Shown here one piece after another: positions 39,888-51,682 of a stretch of DNA of 64,000 nucleotides. Below the pieces are notes generated by a model. It did no database searches, had not been told where the DNA came from, and worked only from the letters and a program-made list of their open reading frames with translations. Each line of letters opens with the position of its first letter. Position 1 is the stretch's first letter. The position numbers were made by a program, and so were the translations under genes. This DNA comes from Trichoplax adhaerens (Eukaryota > Placozoa > Uniplacotomia > Trichoplacea > Trichoplacidae): positions 2,406,106-2,470,105 of the forward strand of contig NW_002060950.1 in the NCBI RefSeq assembly GCF_000150275.1, written 5' to 3'.

Positions 39888-40942
39888 AATAATGTATCTA
39901 TCCGTGTCAATGTTATACTACTCTTCTGCTTAGGCTTTGAATGTCTAATTGAATGGTACTAATGTGTTGAAAAAAGCAACAACATCGTTGATCGATTGTG
40001 TTTTAAAGGCTGAACATTTTACCGATCCCTTGGATCGATGGTCAATTTGCGTTGGTGAATAGAAGATGATTGTAATTTTATGATGACAAGGATACTATAA
40101 TCAGTCTGGTGAGGACAAGGAAGCGTACAACTTGTTCCACCAAAGTACACGTCTAGAATCCAACGCGTTTATCTTCTATCACTACAATATGAAGAGAAAA
40201 AAAAAGCCAATAAAGCAAAAGTGGTCAATGGACCACCTCGCTATAGCTGACACCAGATGACGACTATGATGTACTGATCGATTTCAAGCATTCTTAATCA
40301 TAAAGTGTCCATTTAGCGTGGAATTGTATGGATACTAGGTTCAAAGTAGCATTGGCAAAGTAGTACAGTAAAAGATCACCTTGACAGTATGGCCCAGCAT
40401 ATTATCCAATAGGTCAATGATGACACGATTTCAACCTTTCAACCATGGACGTTACAACTGGCTGACTGGAGACTTCCCTTGGTGGCTAGGTTGTAACGTT
40501 TCTACGTCTATTGCAGGCTGATTTTGAATTAAAATAGGAAAGTAGGGCTGGATGAAAGAGATCAATGTCTTCTGCAAGAACTACCACAGTATTACTTACT
40601 TATTATGATGATTTTAATATTAATTATTATTGTTATGATGATGATGAATTGTTGAAAGCCCCCTGGCTAGCCAAGCAGCAACTGACGGGGCCCGTTCACT
40701 GTCTACAGTATACTGTACACTGTACAGTACAGTTCGATTCCAACACATGTATGTACTGTACACTGTAGAGTACATACTGTATCTCTACTGCACTACCACT
40801 TTCAGTAACTCTACTGCAATGGACAGCAGTAATGTTCACTCATACGGTCTACACTACTCCAATCTGTCTTACTCCAGTCTACAGAATGACCACAGAGATA
40901 GAAGTAAACATGGATGAGAAAGAAGGATGAAAATGATCAAAA

Positions 40943-41033
40943 GGGGGGGGGGGGCACTTTTCCAANNNNNNNNNNNNNNNNNNNNNNNNNNNNNNNNNNN
41001 NNNNNNNNNNNNNNNNNNNNNNNNNNNNNNNNN
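40943..41033. other. Run of 12 G followed by a 68-base N gap
   Basis: A 12-base G tract at 40943-40954 is followed 11 bases later by Ns from 40966 to 41033. The assembly probably failed at the homopolymer and the duplicated block that follows. The true gap length may differ from 68. Confidence 0.95.
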
Positions 41034-41040
41034 AAGAAAC

Positions 41041-41535
41041 AACGCTGGCTGGCTGACCTAGTACTGTAGAAGTTGCGCGAAAAAAAATCACTATGACACT
41101 GTACAGTACCATGGACTACTCATACTACATTACTGTTCATATCCAGTAAAATACAAGAAATGCTTGCCATTTCTTCTCGGCACTGCCGGTCTGGAACTAT
41201 TTTTGTACAGTATACAGTTTGACATATTTACATTTTGGACAGTAATACAGTACTGTTCCTATCCAGTAAAAGAGAAGAAATGCTTGCCATTTCTGTACTG
41301 TACTGCCGGTCTGGAACTATTTTTGTATACAGTATGCCATATTTACAATTTGTACAGTACAGTACAGTATAGAAGATAACTCGACGCACGTAAAAGAAAG
41401 AAAGAACGCTGGCTGGCCTGGTAGAAGTTGCAGAAAAAAATCACTATGACACTGTCCTGTACCATGGACTACTCATACTACAGTACTGTTTATATCCAGT
41501 AAAAGACAAGAAATGCTTGCTATTTCCGCACTGTA
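41041..41535. repeat. Partial tandem duplication (~364-bp period) with an inner repeat
   Basis: aacgctggctggc occurs at 41041 and 41405 and is followed both times by a matching stretch through tcactatgacactgt and ccatggactactcatactac. Inside, the segment starting ccagtaaaa and running through gaaatgcttgc appears three times, at 41143, 41263 and 41496. The block is interspersed with GTACAGTAC palindromes. No coding capacity is apparent. Confidence 0.85.
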
Positions 41536-42149
41536 CTGTATCCCTATCATTTTTCTGGTCTTGCGACAGTAGACACTCGACACTGGACAGTATTGAAGAA
41601 GACCAACACCGTTTTTACCTCCATGCTAATCATTCATGGACGGACAGACCCTTTTCGGACTGGTCTCGTCAAAACACTGTTTCAAACACTTTATTAGAAC
41701 ACCACTTTAGTATGCAAACAGTCCGTTTTCAAGAAACTGCATTTTTTCTTCAATTCAGTAATATTAGGTTGAATCGAATTATTCGTCACTATGTAGTAAG
41801 TTCTGCTTGCAATCAGCTATATAAGATCATAGATGCCATTTAAATGAATACCAGTGATTTCGAAAACAGCCACAGAAGATCCATACTAATAGTCAGTAGA
41901 CTCAGTACCGTATGCAGTTTTCTGAGTACCGTAAAATATTGATTGGTAGTTTCCCCAATTATTATTTGGTGTCAAAGTTGTATTCAGTCGACCAGAGTGC
42001 AAAGAAAGTAGAATCCAAGTTTATTGGAAGTTTAGCAGCTTGATTTCTACACATTTCATTTCATTACACAATATACTGTACCCAAGTCACCGTCCTCACA
42101 ATCAATGTGAGCTTGTCCATGAAGAAATGGCATTGTTACTAGAAAATAG

Positions 42150-42420
42150 ACTCATATACTGTACTGTACAGTATATAAATACATATTTGTTAACGACACC
42201 TTAACATACAGACTGTACTGTAGGTGCAGTATACTGTACAGTATGATGGATATATTGACATACTGTACAGCATACGTACTGTATAATGTGCAGTAGCAAT
42301 GATGAAAAAGGCTATAATGATCTTTGAAGATCATTTGCAGCAGCTACTTTAACAAATAAGACTTTTATCGTACAATCTAACTCCTTCCATGCATAATGTT
42401 ATGTACAGTACAGTACAGTA
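42150..42420. repeat. Cluster of GTACTGTAC-type palindromic motifs
   Basis: Repeated tactgtacagta, gtacagtatactgtac-like and acagtacagtacagta segments make up much of this stretch. They are the same dispersed family seen at 40.7, 41.1-41.5, 50.75-50.95 and 62.8-63.8 kb. The core is its own reverse complement, so strand is undefined. Confidence 0.8.
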
Positions 42421-42765
42421 AGACTCAAGGCGTAGTCTTAACGAATGCTCAAATCGCTCCTTACGTCTACGAGTATTTATTAACTATTTAACTGTAACCC
42501 AAGTTACCTAACAAAAGCAAAAGTACAGTATGGCGCTCATCACGTACATCGAATCAACATAAAACATACCGAATTCATGTAATCGTGCTTGCCCAGCCCC
42601 TAATCTATTGTTAACAACTCTAGATTGACATCAAATATCCCCTGATGCGGAGGTTGACCAACATCTCTCATTATATACCTCTGAGTGATGAAGTGGCGTC
42701 GACTTTTTATACAATTTCAGTTTGTTAAATCAGAAATTAGTTATGTCACTATGTGAACTGCACTG

Positions 42766-42972
42766 GACTGATATTGCCTATAAAATCAGTAAGAGAGATG
42801 AAATAGGATTGATATTGCCTATAAAATCAATAAGAGAGATGAGATAGGATTGATATTGCCTATAAAATCAAGAAGAGAGATGAAATTGGACTGATATTGC
42901 CTATAAAATCAATAAGAGAGATGAAATTGGATTGATATTGCCTATAAAACCAATAAGAGATGAAATTGGCAT
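42766..42972. repeat. 41-bp minisatellite, five copies
   Basis: gatattgcctataaaa starts at 42770, 42811, 42852, 42893 and 42934, exactly 41 bases apart each time; the last unit is slightly shortened (aataagagatg). The unit has the pattern tgatattgcctataaaatca plus aataagagagatgaaattgga. The even spacing with scattered substitutions points to a fairly young expansion. Confidence 0.96.
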
Positions 42973-43773
42973 TAAAAGTAGAAAAAATTTTTGGCATAGC
43001 TATGCAAATGATCTGTGCGCTATTTTAAGGCGAGTACGTGAGCATCCTCTTGTGAAATTATGCATCATCCTTAAAATCAGAATTCCATAGTTTGCCATGT
43101 GCCAAATCGAAAAAAAAAATAACTCTTGAGAGCGATGTACTATACCACTCATTTTTGACATTCACTATAATATACTGTTGTGAACTATGAAGCCCTGAAG
43201 GGCACATTGAGAGCAATGGATTGGACTGTGCTTTATTGATCAAGCAATATTTTCAACATGTTATTTTCATTCATTCTTGATTTCATTAACTCACTATCAA
43301 TTGCTTCTATATTTAATTAATTATAATTACTAAGATACATCGCAACAGATTTCTACATCTCTAATAGCACCTTATAAAGAGTACAGTATGGGAATGCACT
43401 ATCTTTCCATGTCATTGCGTTGGATTAATTATGAATACAATGCTAGTAATTCTTAGCACCATATTTATTTTATTGGATGAAACAATGCACTGGGATAAAT
43501 ATGGAATGGCCAGCCGTAAACATCAACAATAACGTATCTTTCGCTTTTAGCACTTCATGTTTACGGTGTACGTGACTCTTATCACGTTCAAACATAACTT
43601 GATTTGATTGATCATCAGGTATATAAATATCCACCAACGAATGCTATTTCGCTTTCCATTACAAAATTCAACGTGTATACCGGCCTAGGAAATTGAATAT
43701 TGGCAATTTCGCTTGATATTAGTATTTCGATCAAGAATTGATATACAATTCCTTCAATACTCTACAATAAGAA

Positions 43774-46168
43774 ATGGCAACGGGAGCTGTTCGTGTTATT
43801 CACCATTTAAAAAAGCATTATCAGGTAAGCTCCATGTCTGACATGACGATCATTTAGAATATAGTAGACGAGTGACTAAAACGTTGCTTTACAATTCGAG
43901 TTTTGACTGCTATTATTCCCTAATTGAATCAGTCCTATTACTACTGCTTACACTCCATTGAGATAGTGGATTAGTTGCATTTCACGGACCCGTTCAGGAT
44001 AATGTATACTGTTTAGGATATGTATATAAATGTATACGTGTATACTCGGTATACTTTTGCATGATAGAATTTTCATGGCTAATGAATACCTTCAATTTTA
44101 TGATAGCTGTCATACTTTCCGATTCAAGGTTTAGATTTTGTATAGAATAATGAAGTAGTCAAACCGAAAACATTGTGAAAATTTATAGCTTATTTCAACA
44201 TACAAACAATACTATACAGTACTCGAATATACCGCAACTATGCGCGTATCCTATTTTGCTAATATGCTTCAACTACCGTAGACTGACTAACGCAAGAATT
44301 ATGTACAGTACTGTAGATCAAATAAGTGCTTATCGCCAGTTATTGGAAAATCCACTTGAACAGTCTGAAGAAAGCAATTATTATATCCTCGAAAAGAGTA
44401 TTTGAAATGATTTATAGTTCATTTGTAAGTAAATTTTTCTCGTATATTAACTTGGCTAAAGAGCAATTTTAAAGTCAAAATTATGTTACTACGTTGTATA
44501 AATAAAACGCGCAAAATAACGCAACCATAATGATCTAGCCGTACTTTATCGATCCGAAAAGGCGAATTGATAGTTAGCGTAACACTTCTAACGTACGAAT
44601 CCGATGATAAAAATGTTAAAACTCACACGACATTTTAAATTAAAATTTACCCATGCTATTCTATTACAATTATTGATGTAATTTAATAAAATTCTAATAT
44701 TAGATTAAATGAGTATATAGTACTGTATGAGCGGCAGGGCTGGATGCCCTTCTAATTACTGTAAAGTTGATAGCATAACGTTGAATGTCTCCGACAAAGG
44801 ACATTATACTGTACAGCTGCTGTATAGTCCTATCTTTGCTTCTCAATATCCTTTATCTGTTAATAACATAATACTATCGGAAAAAAGAGACTACCATATT
44901 TTAATAAGAAATACAGTACTGTACAATGTACATGCGCTGATTGATTGCAGTACTCATGATTTGTTACTATAATCTCTACGTCTGGAGAAAGAAATTTTCG
45001 TAGAACATGGGTAATATTTTAATTGAAAGTAAATGATACATACGAGAATAGCTCTTAATAATAGCAGTTAGCTCATGATAAAGGATGATAATGTATTCAC
45101 AATTTAAAGATAGCATCGAAGGGCAATTACTGTACGTGATCACAATCAGGCATTACCCCACGCCTTGCATAGAATTTGCATATAAAATGAATCATTATTT
45201 GCTATTGCAGTATCTTTGCTACTGTAGAAAATTCCCGACTGTCACAGTGGACTCAGCTACATAAAATTTCTTCCAATATCTTGCTTATTAGCAATTTAGA
45301 TACATAATTTCTAAATGGGAAGGCTTAAGAATGGAAAACAAAATTGCAAGAATTAATGTATTTTATTGTCCTTGTTACAAACCCGCTATTAAAGAAATTC
45401 TCGAAAACAATAAGAGATTTTGAGTAGTCACTATTAATTATACGATACCATGAATATCATAGTATATGCCACACGTGCCGACTGGTTTTAGGTTAGGGTT
45501 TGGTGTTGAATCTCAACTTAATATCATTTCATACTGCCCCCTATAATAAACCTTTGGGGATGGATCAAATCGACGTATAGTATTTGTTGGATCAGGCCTA
45601 AAATAAAGATGGCTACTAAATAAAACCAGTAGATTGAGAATGATTAACGTGTAGCGGCTGAAATTGAACTTTTGCTAATTTCGTTTTATTATTTACTTAC
45701 ATTTCTGTATGCATTTGTTCGTAACGCCAGGTACTTCCACTTGTTGGCTGTGTAAATTTTGCTCTTGGTATTGCATGCTATTCCATGTATTGGGGCTTCA
45801 AAAAGCCAGACGTTGGGTATGTCGGATTGCATTATTGTAACTCAAACTAGCCCAATTACATATAATATTCAATAAAATATGTTGAAATGTACCAGTTATT
45901 CATATTCTGTCTATAATTTATAATATTTCTTCATTACTATAGTGTCCGACGTTGGAAATATGACGTACCATGGGATGCAGTTGGCGACCATGAACAATCT
46001 AAGGTACTATTAGCTACGACATCACTGATTTTTACTTTCTATGATTGGAGATAAATATCTGCCACTACTAATATTGACGCTATTGAACGACAGATCTTTA
46101 GCCCCAATGTTGATTACAACAGCCTTCCACGCCGTGTAAAAATCGAGGACGTTATCAATTTACCTTAA
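43774..46168 (+). CDS. NDUFA4: NDUFA4 (COXFA4) homologue, cytochrome c oxidase-associated subunit, 4 exons
   Basis: Exons 43774-43824, 45731-45816, 45943-46003 and 46094-46168 join in phase to 90 residues (human NDUFA4 has 81). NDUFA4, first described in complex I, is now assigned to cytochrome c oxidase in the inner mitochondrial membrane. A short basic N-terminus (HHLKKHYQ) is followed by one membrane helix (about residues 18-38, VLPLVGCVNFALGIACYSMY), then NPDV-type KKPDVGVRRW, a W-rich loop with DVPWDAVGDHEQSK, and the family's NVDY motif in IFSPNVDYNSLP. All of these positions correspond to the NDUFA4 layout. The C-terminal tail RRVKIEDVINLP is slightly longer than in mammals. Intron 1 is 1.9 kb. 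The start ATG lies right before the helix with only 17 codons in exon 1, as expected for the family. Confidence 0.88.
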
Positions 46169-48373
46169 GCTGCTACTACTTTGTAAATACGAGATTCTGA
46201 AATATGTCTGACAGACAAGCAATGACACTGTTGTGTTTAAATTATCTATCACCCTCACTTTTAATATTTAATGTTATTTGAAAGTGTAAGTCTATAATAA
46301 TTGAATTAAGATTATATCTGCTTGTCTAACGATATGTTTCCGTAAGTTGTTTAGTTTTAATGGCTTAATCATACGTTTCTCAGATTCCATAACAATTTAT
46401 TGTCAATAGTAAATCAGAGTTTTTGTGACTATGGTATGTGTGTAAAATATTGAAAATATTTGCAATTTTCTACGTAACTCTGTTAATAAAGTAACAAAAT
46501 CTTGACCATTTAACTTGGACAAAGATTGCGTTGTACATTTGAAGATAGTATGTCTTGCTTTACGATTTTCAAAAATAATGGATTTCTTTATATTCTAGTT
46601 CATCATTAGATCTATTTGTGTGAATCGTAATTCAGGATATAGTGTAATTTGTTAGGAATCACGGAGGAAATTATTAATCGACTATTAGCTGTAGCGCGGC
46701 CTGTGAGGACACTATGTAACTCAGTTTTGATTAATATAAACATCTCACTGGTCAGAATTGCAAAATAATGTAAGTCGATGCGCATCCTATTGTTTATAAA
46801 GAGCAGCTAAGAGATGTGTTTAATGCCTATAGCAAATATATTAGTAACGGATTCAGAATGGATAGATTGTTATATATCACGAATAAAAACTAATTGTAAA
46901 GATTTCGGTTGAATTTCTGGCTTGCGAAAAAGTGAATGCAGACTTGATTATACTGCATATTACGTAATGTAGACTGTATGCAATCTCCTAATATTGTCAT
47001 AAGTAATTGCCTCTCTTCACTCAATGCTCATTAAAAACGCTTTCAGTAGCTGGCGTGTCAGGAATGATGATCACTACCGTTCAGGATTACATTAAAACAG
47101 GGCTAGCGATAGTCTGGGTCTACAATACTGTATATCCACGGAAATAAATAATTTAAAGCAGCGATTTTGACGCTTATATCAAATTTTGCAGAAAGTGTAA
47201 CTACTGTATAAATTCAAGTGTTATCGAATACTACACCTTACCATATTATATCAATTAACCCAGCACGCTATGCCTTACAAATTATAACATTACCTTGCAT
47301 TTTTTACTCAAAACAGTCAGTAGAAATTGACCAATGGAAGGTATAAAAGCAAACTAAAATTACTCGGTGAATATCGTGGGATTAATACAGCAAAATCTTA
47401 AAGTGGGTCATAGTATTTTTACTCCTAAATGATATTCATTTTCGGATCAGACATTGAGAAATAGGTGTAGTGATATATCGAACTGAATCAATTAAGATAA
47501 TAGTCTATTGAATAATTTAATTAAGTGCTTCGAGTCTTAAATCCGTGCCTACTTGCAATTTTATATGAAATCTTGCTTAAAATATTCGGAAGTAAAAAAT
47601 TTTAGCACGACTCTAGATTCTATTTAAAAAAATTTGCTTTTATTATATCATTCCAAAGGAGAATAATAACCGTAAATAAAGATCAAACTCGTTCATTGCT
47701 ATTATAGTACAGTCCAAAACGAACCATTTGTTCGTTAATAAAAACCAGCAATATACGATTATATGCTACATAATTTCAGAATGTGGCTATCTGTCGATAT
47801 GCTGACTATTTATTTCAGCATTTAAATTACAATACAATAATAGCAAATATGCCTATTTTCTGCATCTTTAGTAAAGCGATTGTATTAAAGATACGAGTAT
47901 GCCGCTACATAAAATGACAACTTGTAATTGCAGTACTTTATAAAAGTAATACTTGAATTCTTGAGAAATAGTTGAATGAATTATAAATTTTAGTTGATTA
48001 CGCTAATAATCATAATAAACGATGTGATAGCAATTAAAACGATATGTATAAAATTTGATTAACGTATTTTATGTCAATATTTCAAAAACGCTATATTTTC
48101 AATATATTATTTACATACAGAATAGATAATCATGTGTGCCTTGAACACGCATTAATTTAATACGACGGAATAAGTACTTCAAATGATCAGCTATTGATGC
48201 TGTATATCTGTAAATATAGTCTATTTATTTCGTCTTAACATACAGTCACAGAAAGACAGTCAACTCTCATTCGTCAAGCAATGTAGATTACGACTAATAA
48301 TTTTAATATATGGCTCTGATAGTCATAAATAGTTTAGAGGAATCAAAGAAAGCTAATATTATTGTTATCGCAA
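46169..48373. other. Convergent spacer between NDUFA4 and the ANKRD53-like gene
   Basis: 2.2 kb of AT-rich DNA without a supportable exon or repeat. It holds the 3' ends of both genes. A minus-strand AATAAA (TTTATT at 48224-48229) lies about 145 bases past the stop of the ANKRD53-like gene and could be its polyadenylation signal. Confidence 0.5.
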
Positions 48374-50245
48374 TTATCTCGCATTCATCAATGATTTTGT
48401 TTTATTTTTTAGCTGACGATAGCGCAATGATTCATGATTTCCATTAGTATTTTTAGGTTGAGCCAAGCGACTAAATATAGATCTCGGGCCATTACGTTTT
48501 TTAAGTTCTTCTTTTACTCTAGCCTTTTCTTCTTCTTGATTCTTACGGATTCTTTCCATTTCTTCATCACTATCGGGATGAACAACGACAATACAAGTTG
48601 CTTTTGAAACAACTTTATTTTTGCGTCTTCGCTCTCGAGCTATATTTTCGATCAACCTTTCACGTTGATAAGCTAATGCTTCTTTTTGTTTAGCTAATCT
48701 CTTGGTATGTTTAGTTACGAAAGCTCTACCACTTGAAATTGAATCAGTAGTTTCGGCAGCAGTTGCATCAATTTGTTCTAACGCTTTATCAAGCATCAAT
48801 AAATTTAATGATGAAATCTGGTCAGTACTTTCTTGACGATTTCGTTGAGGGTTAGGTCCAAACATGTAAGGTTTCATTGAAAATTGCTTCTTTTCCATCC
48901 AGTCGTGAAATGCCAGGCTACCATAAAATTTTCGTTCCTTCTCTTCATCTTGTTCAGCTTTCATTTGACCTTGCCTTTCTAATGATATAATTTTATTAGT
49001 AAATTGATTTTCTTTTATAGTTTCTTTTTTATCAATTTTCCATTGCGCTTGATTCAGAATGCGCATGCATTCACGATGACTCCATAAGCGTGCTAAAAAT
49101 GCTGGCGTATGTCCTCGCTCATCAGGTTGTGTAACTATGGCATTCACTGCAATCAGTTCTTTTAAACAATCAACACTGCCACAAATTGCTGCCATATGTG
49201 CTGGAGTTAAGCCGTCGCGATTAGTTCTAAAGACAGTAGCCAATAGAGATCAGACTTAATTCATGTGCACACGTACAGTATTATGATATCAACAGAATAG
49301 ATGGAGACATTGAGAAATGCGAAGGCAAAGATGTTGCTTAAATAAAAAGCTATCACCATATTGAGACTAAATTAATCGTTATAGTATACATTTACATTCA
49401 ACTAGCACGATTGAAATTAAAAATAATCAAAATTGTTTAGTTGTTATACCGCATATACATCAAATGTACGTATAATAGATAAGAAAACAAGAAACGATAT
49501 AACTTACTTAGAAGGATCAGCGCCTGCACGTAAAAGGTATTGAACACATTCCAAACTACGATTTGAGTTATCATTATTAATCGCAAGATGCAATGGTGTC
49601 CATCCAGCAACATTAGAGGTATTTGGATCTATCTTTTGCTTTTCAACAAGAAGCATGAGACAATCAAGACGACCATGCAACGCTGCTAAATGAATTGCGG
49701 ACAATCCCTAATAGCGATTTAACAGGAAATTAGCTATAAAATTTAAGCAATAACCTCAGGAATAGTGTAAAAAGTAATAGTAACCGCAACCTATATGATA
49801 TTACTTTGTCGGTCGTTGAAGACTACGGTGGAATTTATCAGATCGGATTAATTATCAATTATTACACAGCGTTATTTATAACATGCAGTACGCCATTTCC
49901 CGAAACCGAAGTTACAATCATTTTTATCCACATACTATACTCTACATCTATAGCGGATGCAGTTAGTGATACAATTAGATTTCATTGTAAGCTAAGAAAA
50001 TACAGGTTACATAGATTATTAGCATTGATAAGTCAATAAGTTTATAGTTCACGGTAGTTTAGTTATTCTATCTTGACATGGAATACCTCTTTATCAGTTT
50101 GATGAACTGGTCTTCGTTGGCGTATACTCTGGTGCAACCACGCCATATCACCTACTGTGCAGGCCATTAATGTATCTTGATCCTGTACTGTGTTGGTCTT
50201 TTTAATTCTCATTCGTGGCTTTGCTAAATTCGAATTTTCATCCAT
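48374..50245 (-). CDS. ANKRD53: ANKRD53-like ankyrin-repeat protein, 3 exons
   Basis: Minus-strand exons 50087-50245, 49508-49707 and 48374-49226 join in phase to 403 residues. A basic N-terminus is followed by about four ankyrin units between residues ~22 and ~180, including SAIHLAALHGRLDCLMLLVE, GWTPLHLAINND and DGLTPAHMAAICGSVDCL. After the last unit comes LARLWSHRECMRILNQAQWK, then IDKKE, which matches the ANKRD53 junction with its HR-C-R-L-x6-WK-x-DKK pattern. The C-terminal half (about 190-403) is charged and helical with Arg/Lys-rich stretches (RERLIENIARERRRK). Human ANKRD53 interacts with spindle components and supports mitotic progression; the same role here is an inference. Intron borders use GTATTC and GTAAGT donors. 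Other ankyrin proteins share the repeats, so the assignment rests on the post-repeat segment. Confidence 0.8.
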
Positions 50246-51682
50246 GCCTAGTATTCTTATAATCCGGGAAGTTGTAAATCACTTAATACGATTATAAAAG
50301 GATATTTTTCTAGAATTTGTATGGAGGCAGGTAAAAGGAAATAATGGATAAGATTTTATCTGATATTGCAGATCAGAATAAAATATACTACATTATGGAA
50401 AAATATCTGCCAGTCATAAAAATAAGGCATACGAGGCTTTGAAAGCTTGACTTCAATGTACCGTTGACAAAATGCTGGAATAATGTTGGTGAAACTATTG
50501 GATATTGGCAATGTATAACGTATTGGTAGCTGTATAAAACTGCGGGCTACTGATCTGTAAACAGTACGTTCAGCAGAGACTGAGAGTCTCCGGAAATGAG
50601 TAAAATTGAATATACAAGTTACTAACTTATGTGAGGAACTCTATCGCACCAAATTGCTAACCAATTTCCCAGTCAATATTTTATGCCGGTTTTGTTGCTA
50701 AGTTACGCACGCCATGCTACAGTATATCTTATACTATTTTATCTCAACTTCTACAGTGTACTGTACTGTACACTGTACAGCCTGAACTGTACGATAACGG
50801 TACAGTACTGTACGTACTGTATGTCTGTGCTGTCTGTCTGTACGGTATCTTCTTATTTACTTACTGTCACACAGGACTGTATAGTGTCTGTCTGTCTTTC
50901 CACGCCTGCTTCCAGAGTTACAGTACTGTACAGTACTGTTAATTGACAGTCCTGACTTATTACTTCTTCGGACAGACGGACATCTTCCACCAAATGATGC
51001 TGTCAATATCGAAGAACGATTACTTAGTAGGAATCTTCCGTGTCTGTTTTCTAATAAATCACTGCTACTAATTTAAATAACATGGACGATCTTATATAGC
51101 TATTTCAAAGCAGAACTTGAGGAGTACACTAAGTACTGCCATGATACTGCACATTGTACTGTGCAGTCTGTAGCCCCCAATGCACTACTCTAAGTACTGT
51201 CATAACGGAGTGTATGGACATTATTTTAAGGCGATGAGGAGAAATTCTGTCCGTCCGAGAGGGATCAGCCCAGGTCTGATACTGTACAAAAGCGTGCAGC
51301 AGGACTACTGTAACAGTACTAGGAGTCCATAGTAAAACCAAGCAAGTAGCGAATTTGGAGGCCAATAGATGACAGACAGTATAGTGTATCGTTTCAGGTA
51401 TACGATTCAGCTGAGATGACCAGCGTCGCGGTATAGTACTGTTCTACTGGAGTAGAATGGTCGAGCTCGTTTTTATCCCCTAGGCAACCATGCCAGACGG
51501 GATGTGCACTGGGCAAAAAGAATTGACTCAGCAAATTCGAATGGAATATATTCATTAATTGGATCTTATTATTGATGTTATGGATGGCCTATGGTTAGCA
51601 TGAATTAATAGCAGATTCTTTCTAATTTCAATAATTGATTATCCGGCAATACTATAGAAGAGCATTCGCAATCTTGCCCGTC
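50246..51682. other. Spacer with palindrome cluster between the ANKRD53-like and LRR genes
   Basis: Divergent promoters must lie here. From about 50755 to 50945 and again near 51140-51320 the sequence is rich in GTACTGTAC motifs, including a 20-base perfect palindrome at 50920-50939. A small stretch of tctgtctgtctg lies at 50825-50840 and again near 50890. I see no exon. Confidence 0.5.
50920..50939. repeat. Perfect 20-bp palindrome acagtactgtacagtactgt
   Basis: The 20-base string equals its own reverse complement. It is the cleanest copy of the GTACTGTAC motif family that recurs in the spacers of this window. Confidence 0.95.

Larger units (their letters stand above)
39888..43773. other. 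Repeat-rich spacer between the CCDC186-like gene and NDUFA4
   Basis: The genes on either side diverge (CCDC186-like minus, NDUFA4 plus), so both promoters lie within these 3.9 kb. It contains clusters of GTACTGTAC-type palindromes (40690-40780, 41090-41530, 42150-42420), a duplicated block around a run of Ns, and a 41-bp minisatellite. Short open frames here are built from repeats and look spurious. Confidence 0.55.

Noticed and set aside
41517-41843. 108-codon plus-strand frame
   Set aside because: Starts inside the duplicated repeat block and shows no domain or splice context.
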